Under the pieces are notes generated by a model, which saw only the letters and a program-made list of their open reading frames with translations, did no database searches and was not told where the DNA came from. The position numbers and the translations under genes are program-made. DNA of 22,921 nt from Didymodactylos carnosus (taxonomy: Eukaryota > Rotifera > Eurotatoria > Philodinida > Philodinidae), in the NCBI GenBank assembly GCA_905250885.1, contig CAJNOQ010002720.1, positions 1 through 22,921 on the forward strand. The letters run 5' to 3'. This document shows positions 16,597-22,921 of the stretch, in pieces (position 1 is the stretch's first letter; each line of letters begins with the position of its first letter).

Positions 16597-19500
16597 ATGA
16601 CAAAAGTGACAAATAGTCATGGAAATTTAAGTGTAACACAACAACAGACAGCACCACCAATAAATAAGCAAGATGCGTCGAGTGATATTGAAGAACAAAA
16701 TGAAGACTGTTATAATAATAACAACAACAATAGTTATTTTGGCCGTAAAACCAATGATCAAGGAGCGTTGTCAACTAGTAATAAAAAATCTGTAACATTA
16801 GAAAGGCTTACAACAAATCCTTCATACTCTTCACCCCGAAAAAGTGTTTCACCTACATATGAATTATCAAATAATCATTACTATCATGAAGATTCTCAAC
16901 ATATAGACAAATCAATAAGTAACAATGATATGAATCCTACAAAGCCCGTAAAACCACCACCACAACAAACACGTACACTGGCACAAATTCGTGAACAACT
17001 TGCTCTAAAACGAAAAGGTAAATACACTATTATCGTCACTTGTATATTCCTTATTGATTATGAATACAGGCGTGACGCCTTGTGCTTACGTCTAAGGTGT
17101 GAGCACAACTGAATTCAACTTCAGTTGAGAAAGAGACTCATTAACTTTCTTTTATATTATAGCGGGTGGCATCCAACAGCAAACAACAGGTTTATATGTT
17201 CTAACGACATATTTTAATTCTTATATTTAATCATTTTTCTGTTCTAGAACTAGCAGTTGTTGCTCAGGTGAAGAAAGAATGTATTGAATATGTTGATGAA
17301 AATCGAATGCATCATTCATTTGAAACAAGGCCAACACAGTTGGAATTATCGCTTATGAAGAACAATCAACAACATGAATCTGAGTATGCTTAACTGGTTT
17401 AGAACGTATATATATGAATCATTTGCGCTCTCGTCACACTGCTCCTATTCATAAATGAAAAATTGATAACTTTCTTTCTGATAATTCTTAAGAAAGAATA
17501 ATTTTTTTTATTTTGCACATTTAACTTCAACACTCTATCACTCTAAACAAATAAGTTTCTAAACTTTTATCGTTCGCAAGATTGCACTTGTTGTTAATGC
17601 ACACCAAGAAAAGAATAGAAAGTGAATTTTTCACCCTGAAGAAAGATGTCTTCAAACGATTTTCTCATAGAAAGTTATATTAAAAAACTTTTCGTTTTCA
17701 GAACTTAAAATTGGAATAATGATTCGTTTTCGTTTTCCTAGTGAATTTTTTCGAACTTTTTGCTTACGAATATTCATTCTGTTCGTTTTTGTGTGTATTT
17801 TTCACAGATTGGAGAAACACTTTCGCCATAAAAACTGCAACAAAACTAGACTCACTATCAATCGATTTGTCTTGATGAAACCTAACTGGATATTTTTCAA
17901 ATAGAACTTTTTAACGCTGTTGGAAGAATTAGATCCAGGTCTCAAGATCAATGATTGATCCTTTTTCTTCTCAAAATCGAAATGAAAAACTGATCAAATG
18001 AATAAAATCAGTGTGATCAGATGGACTTCGTCAAGATCTACCGAATGGTCTATTAAAATAATTTTTCCAATTCAATTTTGGAGTTTTTCGTTAAAATAAG
18101 CTATAGAATCGTTCTTCTAATGTAACGGCGTTTCCTTTGAAAAAAGGAAATATGTCTGAAAAATGCTTTTTACCATTATTTAATCTATCGAACTTTACTG
18201 CGAAAGTTAAGAACGATTCAAAAGACAGTTTATTTTTCGAGATTTTCGGTATGAATAGCATAATGGCAGGTCAAGTCACTCGTATAAATATCACCGTCGC
18301 TTGTTTAGATCACATAATAAAATTATGATGTTGACTTCGACAAAAAATGAATCAGCATTTGAAAATCCGACAATAAAACAAGAACACAACTTATTTTCAC
18401 CATTTGAAAATCCGACAATAAAACAAGAAAACTTATTTTCATCATTCAAGAAAACCGTCAATTCGTCACCTAATAATGATCCCATAATGGTACGTAAATA
18501 ATATATTATTTAGTTTAGCGCTAGAGAGAAAGCAAAGCAGAAAAGTATTTCGAAAAGATAAATGAACATAGTCTATAATATGATACAAATTTTATAGAGT
18601 TTAGTTTAGAGAAAAAGAAGAATGGAAATGTAGTTGCACATAAAAACAGTGAGATTTTGTCATATTTGTGAACTTACCGAGACCTTTAATCAGATTTTAC
18701 TATAACAGTGAAGAGAAAAACTCATTGAATTTTATTTGAAAAGAAAAGAAGAATAGATATAAGAAACTATTCATTGAAATGATTGTGTTTCTATTTCGTC
18801 TTTTCTACAAGCAATAAGCCCATACATATATATTCACATGCACATATGCTCAGGTTTATGGATGACTTTTCTTCTTTTTCTTTGTTTTGTCTCCGCCCGT
18901 TATTACACAAAGATTTATGTTTTATTCTTTTTCATAAAGAACTTGATCAGTTCGACACTTGTTATATACTATTGCTGATTTTCTTTTTTCACTCTCTCTC
19001 TCCCTTCTAATAATGTGAAAAGAAAGAGATGAGAAAAAATGAGTAATTCATTGACAAATACAAAATTCAGTTCGTTTTGTTCCCTTTCTTATTTAATTCT
19101 ACTTAAAAAAATGGAGAAAAATGCCGAATCGAATATATCGTATTTTTTTTGTTATTAGATGTTTAAAGCGAATACCAAAGGAGAGTGTAAGAATCATATG
19201 GATTTCTTTCTTCTTCTTCTTAACAGTGTTTTTTTAAAAAAAATTACACTAAAATAGGTTTTTTTTCTCATCTTCTCTATTCTTTTGTGACTTAGGTTTC
19301 ATGACATAGATATATAATCGAATACTTATAGCAGAAAGCGTAAGAATAGCGTAATTTCTTCTTTTCGCTTGTTCAAACAATAGAACTCAAGATTAAAAAA
19401 TATTCATTTTTTTCTTCTCGTTCTACTGTTCCTCTCATATATGTGTGTCTGTGTATATAGATATATAGATATTTTACTTGTTAAAAGAAAGTGAACATGA

Positions 19501-22500
19501 AATTAATAATGAATGACTGCATATAGTTTGTGTATCAGTGTACATGCATATATATGTATTTACTAAATCAAGTCCGAAAATGTTAAACTGTGTTTAATCG
19601 TTGAAAAAAATATAAAAAGAAAAGACTTCGACAGATAGGACTATACACACACACACACAATATGCAGATGTCTGGCTGACATCGAGAATGTAAGGAATAA
19701 GGGAGAAGAGGTGAAGAATAGGAGGTATAGGAATGAGAAAAAGTTGTAAAAAAGAGGAAAGCAGTAAGCAACGATGAACCCCTTGGTCGTAGTCGATAAA
19801 AAAAAAAAAATAAAAAAAAAATAATAATAAAATAAAAAAAATCTCGAAGAAGAAAAAATATTGATCAATACAGACTCATTGAAAGAATGAATGAGAGGGA
19901 AAGACTAACTATGCTCATATATATATAAACATATCGATTATAGAAATTAAAATGAGAAACCATATGTAATAAAAAAATAATAATTTGTTTACTAAAATTT
20001 TGAGCGGTTGATTATATATAATTAATAGATTAGAAAAATGATTGACTACTCATTTTGATCAGTACATTACCGGAAGACACTATATATACACACATATAAA
20101 TAATTATCTAGGTAACACATATTATCTGATTTTCGATTCTTCTTCAGCTAATTCTTTTTCACGTCTATACTGATAAGTCTGAATAAATAAAAAAATATTA
20201 TAAATATTTTTTTCTTTAATCAGATTTTGATCATATATCAGTTTCAAGTGTCTAAAACGTTTACAAAAATGATATTTTGTTTTTGATAAAATCGATGATA
20301 AGCGTTTTCTACATTTTTTTTCCTCTAAATTAAAAAAAAAAAAACGGTGAACAATTCTCTCATGACAAAGAAGTGATTGATCTACATCTATTATTTTCAT
20401 GCTAGAAAAAAGATTTACTCTAGATAACTTCAACACTAAATGCTTTTCACTGATATCCACATTCCAGTAAAACACTATCTCTAACACTATAATTCTCTTT
20501 TATATAGATCAACTGTTCAACAGCAACATTAGTATCACAACAGAAACAAACATCAAATGAATTAACTGATTTTGTATTTAACGACTATGATTTAAACGAT
20601 CTAAATAATTATCAATGTTATACAAATCCAACTGAATTTGATCAATTTACTGTTTCAATGTTAGAAGATCAATTTGATATTGGTACAGACGATCAATTAA
20701 ATACAACAACAGCAGTTATAACACAATCAAATTCTAATACAACGAGACAAACATCAATTAATAACGAGCAACAATTACCTCTACGACGAAAATCTAGCAC
20801 AGAATGTGTCGATTTTAATAGTATATTACAAGAATTAAAATCTGTTGGTGAAACACATCAAACAGAACAAGAACAAGCTACATTGAATAGTTTAAACACC
20901 ATGACCATTCATCAAGAACCTATTACCATTCAAAATACGGCTGTCATAAAACATCTCGGTAATTAATCGATGAACATTGATTGATTCATCATTTTGTAAA
21001 TATTTCTCTTTTTTCATTTCTTTTTTTATAGAATCTTCAATACCGAATACGAATCCGACAATTACGTCGTCGCAGATCCCCTTAGAAGATGATTTCTTCT
21101 CATTTTTATCCTCTGGTAATCCTACAACTGTGAACACTTCAACAACATTATTACCAAGTATAAATACCATGATGATGACATCGAGTCCTCTTCAACATCA
21201 ATATTCTACTTCATCTCTAACAACAACGTCACCCAAACGAAAAGTTCGTAGATCACCAAAAAAAGCAAATTCTACTGATTCAACCACAATCATAACCAAG
21301 AATATTCAAAAAAAAGACCGCCGTTCTACAACTTCAAAAACAACGAAAAAAAATGCTCAACAATCGGTATCGAATGATCAAAATAATTATGATACCAGTA
21401 TTGATCGATTGTTAATACATCAACAACAACCACTTCATGTTTCCACCAATGAACAAATACGTCAAATGATTAAAACTGAACAATCTGGTTTTAATTGGAC
21501 AACGTTAGCCGATGAGCATAAACAACAACAACAACAACAAACTATAAATAAATCTGAACCCATGCAAATTGTATTACTACCGGAGAATTTGAAACAAAAT
21601 AGTCAACTTTCACCAACAAAACCATTTTTTAATTATACACAGCAACAAATTATGAATACAATTAAAAATACTGAACATCATTATATTACGACATCGTCAC
21701 AAAATAATAATCCCATTAATAGTAATGTCAATAATGGCCAACTGAATCATTTACAAACAACAAAAAATGCACAAGCACTCGCTCTAAAAGCTGTAGCAAG
21801 AAATCAATTTGCAAAAATTAATTATCAAGTTCAACAGCAGCAGCAACAGCAGCAACAACAACAACAACAACAGTGTCCGAATACAATGGAAATAGGTAAT
21901 ACTTTTTATAACTAAATATTGAGAATAAATTTAATCTTAATTTTAATTCTAGGTTTATATGATAATAATTCGTCGTATGTATTTCCATCTCAATTGATGG
22001 CTAATACAATCAAATCGGATACAACAACAACAACGACCATGACATCTGTTAATCATCCAATAAGTTCACAGTCACGTTTGATCTCTAATCAATCATTACA
22101 ACAAAAAGTATTAACACCAACTTCTCCAAATACTCTTTCATTAACATCTCAACAGCAACAAGTATTATTACAAATAATTCATCGTGATTTAATTCAACAA
22201 AATGGACAAGTAGACATGAATCTTGTACAAAAATTATTAAATTTGAATGCACAGACAAAATCAACTGTTCCTTTACAAAATATTACACAAAACAATACAT
22301 CTTTGAATACAACAATTTCAAATGATATAACAACAACATGTGATCAAATATCCTATTGTAATACGAATAAATTTAGTCAACAAAAACCACTAACAACTTC
22401 ATCGTTTCAACCTAAACAGAATACGAATAATAATATATTAAATATAACAAATGATATATCGAAAAAATTTTCATCAACAATTAATGATAGTATAACATCA

Positions 22501-22641
22501 TCAACAACTAAAGTACAATATAAATGTACGTGTGATTGTAAAGCAATGATTGCATGTAAAAAATGTGGTGCCTATTGTCATGATGAATGTATTGGACAAA
22601 CAAAATTATGTGCTAATTGTTTGGTTATGACTCCGTCTTGA
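16597..22641 (+). CDS. ASXL: Additional-sex-combs-like (ASXL) chromatin regulator, C-terminal PHD
   Basis: ASXL proteins are nuclear cofactors of the BAP1/Calypso H2A deubiquitinase in Polycomb regulation. Exons: 16587-17017 (coding from ATG 16597), 17163-17189, 17248-17383, 18309-18489, 20508-20958, 21032-21895, 21953-22641. All phases agree (2769 nt, 922 aa). The diagnostic part is residues 885-922, a Cys/His finger [20 protein letters not shown] then [14 protein letters not shown], which matches the ASXL C-terminal PHD almost residue for residue (KAMI-CK-CGA-CHD-CIG--KLC--CLV). [15 protein letters not shown] (126-140) resembles a short TLA-IK motif recalled from ASXL mid-regions. The rest is low-complexity Asn/Gln/Ser/Thr, with a ~14-Gln run. 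HARE-HTH and DEUBAD are not seen; vertebrate ASXL1 is about 1541 aa. The acceptor at 16585-16586 proves an upstream exon, coding or UTR, so the true start is uncertain. The ATG chosen has A at -3. Confidence 0.88.
17163..17189 (+). other. ASXL: 27-nt microexon of the ASXL gene
   Basis: Bounded by TATTATAG and GTTTAT, it adds nine residues (AGGIQQQTT) in phase 1-1, so its inclusion or skipping would keep the frame. The acceptor at 17070 in the same intron was tested and leads to a stop, so this is the better model. Confidence 0.75.
18358..18444 (+). repeat. ASXL: Tandem duplication within ASXL exon 4 (45 + 42 nt)
   Basis: Two head-to-tail units encode [15 protein letters not shown] and [14 protein letters not shown], the second missing one codon. 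Each contains IKQE, matching the SUMO acceptor consensus (hydrophobic-Lys-x-Glu) at Lys 218 and Lys 233. The DNA of the two copies is nearly identical, so the duplication looks recent. Confidence 0.9.
18490..20507 (+). other. Long ASXL intron (2018 nt) with simple-sequence tracts
   Basis: Donor GTACGT at 18490 and acceptor TATATAG at 20507 join in phase 0. The intron holds pyrimidine-rich (about 18850-19015, 19195-19275), purine-rich (about 18520-18640, 19680-19860) and TA-rich segments, an AC run at 19645-19659 and an A-rich low-complexity tract at 19799-19851. A minus-strand open frame of 121 codons (20122-20487) has no recognisable similarity and is Lys/Ile-rich, probably chance. Confidence 0.7.
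19680..19861 (+). repeat. Purine-rich (G/A) strand-asymmetric tract
   Basis: Apart from a short mixed patch near 19765-19798, almost all bases on the plus strand are A or G, finishing in an A-rich block with occasional T. Such tracts can form triplexes; here it is intronic in the ASXL gene. Confidence 0.6.
21832..21873 (+). repeat. ASXL: Polyglutamine run (14 CAG/CAA codons) in ASXL
   Basis: Mixed CAG and CAA codons (CAG-rich at the start, then CAA) encode about 14 Gln shortly before the end of exon 6. A shorter CAA run encoding six Gln lies at about 21521-21540. Confidence 0.9.
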
Positions 22642-22921
22642 ATTATCATCACGTTTTTTTTTATTTATTTCTCTCTAGTCAAGTCTCTTGCTATTTAATT
22701 TATTATTATCTAATGTATGTTTTTCAGAATATACACACTCTGAATAATTTTTCAACTAGAGCCGAGTAGTGACATATTTTTATTTTGTGTTTTTTTGAAT
22801 ATTGGAGTTTACCTTGTTTGCAAATAATGGTCAGATTTTTGCGTATGTTTACAATAAATATCTCTTAATAATTTTTTGGTGATAGCAAATTTCTTCTCTA
22901 TACTTAGATGTTAGTTTGAAA
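22642..22921 (+). other. ASXL 3' UTR and downstream flank
   Basis: AT-rich noncoding sequence follows the TGA at 22639-22641. No further gene starts before the right edge. Confidence 0.75.
22853..22858 (+). terminator. Polyadenylation signal AATAAA
   Basis: A canonical hexamer lies 212 nt after the ASXL stop codon and is followed by T-rich sequence (AATAATTTTTTGG), the usual arrangement for cleavage and polyadenylation. Confidence 0.65.

Noticed and set aside
17071-17111. Use of the acceptor TACAG at 17070 for ASXL exon 2
   Set aside because: In the required phase it reads into TAA after eight codons; the 27-nt exon at 17163-17189 keeps the frame to the end of the gene.
20122-20487. Minus-strand frame of 121 codons in the ASXL intron
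   Set aside because: No family resemblance, AT-driven Lys/Ile/Phe composition, and wholly inside an intron of the plus-strand gene.
1-22921. tRNA, rRNA or CRISPR array
   Set aside because: No cloverleaf with expected box sequences, no ribosomal segments and no regularly spaced direct repeats were seen by eye; a covariance-model search was not possible.

Overview
The window is animal nuclear DNA. It is strongly AT-rich, its genes are split by spliceosomal introns (many only 52-73 nt, with GTAAGT/GTATGT-like donors and T-rich acceptors), and the coding parts are rich in Gln, Asn and Thr. Together with decayed hAT and CR1/L2-type transposons, this best fits a small invertebrate genome such as a bdelloid rotifer. 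That placement is an inference from style, not from a marker gene.

Layout. 1-~1555: the 5' half of a decayed CR1/L2-like LINE on the minus strand, with ORF1 (PHD finger and coiled coil) followed by the start of ORF2 (endonuclease), running off the left edge. ~1600-3140: gene-poor DNA with a few exon-like plus-strand stretches and a cluster of the palindromic octamer GTTATAAC. 3151-4041: a complete but internally deleted hAT element, bounded by 8-bp target-site duplications and keeping only the transposase C-terminus. 4050-5849: no recognised gene. 5858-6626: a second hAT-type element without recognisable coding sequence, with its own 8-bp duplications.

6889-11627 (minus): a complete type I phosphatidylinositol-4-phosphate 5-kinase gene. 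I assembled it from 16 coding exons whose phases all agree (2067 nt, 688 codons plus stop). It includes a 13-nt microexon and a 39-nt cassette-like exon inside the kinase domain. A 5' UTR exon lies just upstream, ending at 11683.

11.7-16.58 kb: about 5 kb between the divergently oriented genes. It holds a ~110-nt near-perfect hairpin and several unrecognised open stretches.

16597-22641 (plus): an Additional-sex-combs-like (ASXL) gene. Seven coding exons join in phase (2769 nt, 922 codons plus stop) and end in the diagnostic C-terminal ASXL PHD finger. The HARE-HTH and DEUBAD domains expected at the N-terminus are not visible in the window. A polyadenylation signal lies at 22853.

The two host genes act in separate processes (membrane PI(4,5)P2 synthesis and Polycomb/BAP1-type chromatin regulation), and nothing in the sequence links them. 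I saw no tRNA, rRNA or CRISPR array. I found no convincing wholly new system; the best leads are the splicing architecture of the kinase, the apparently N-terminally short ASXL protein with duplicated SUMO-type motifs, the hairpin and the octamer cluster.
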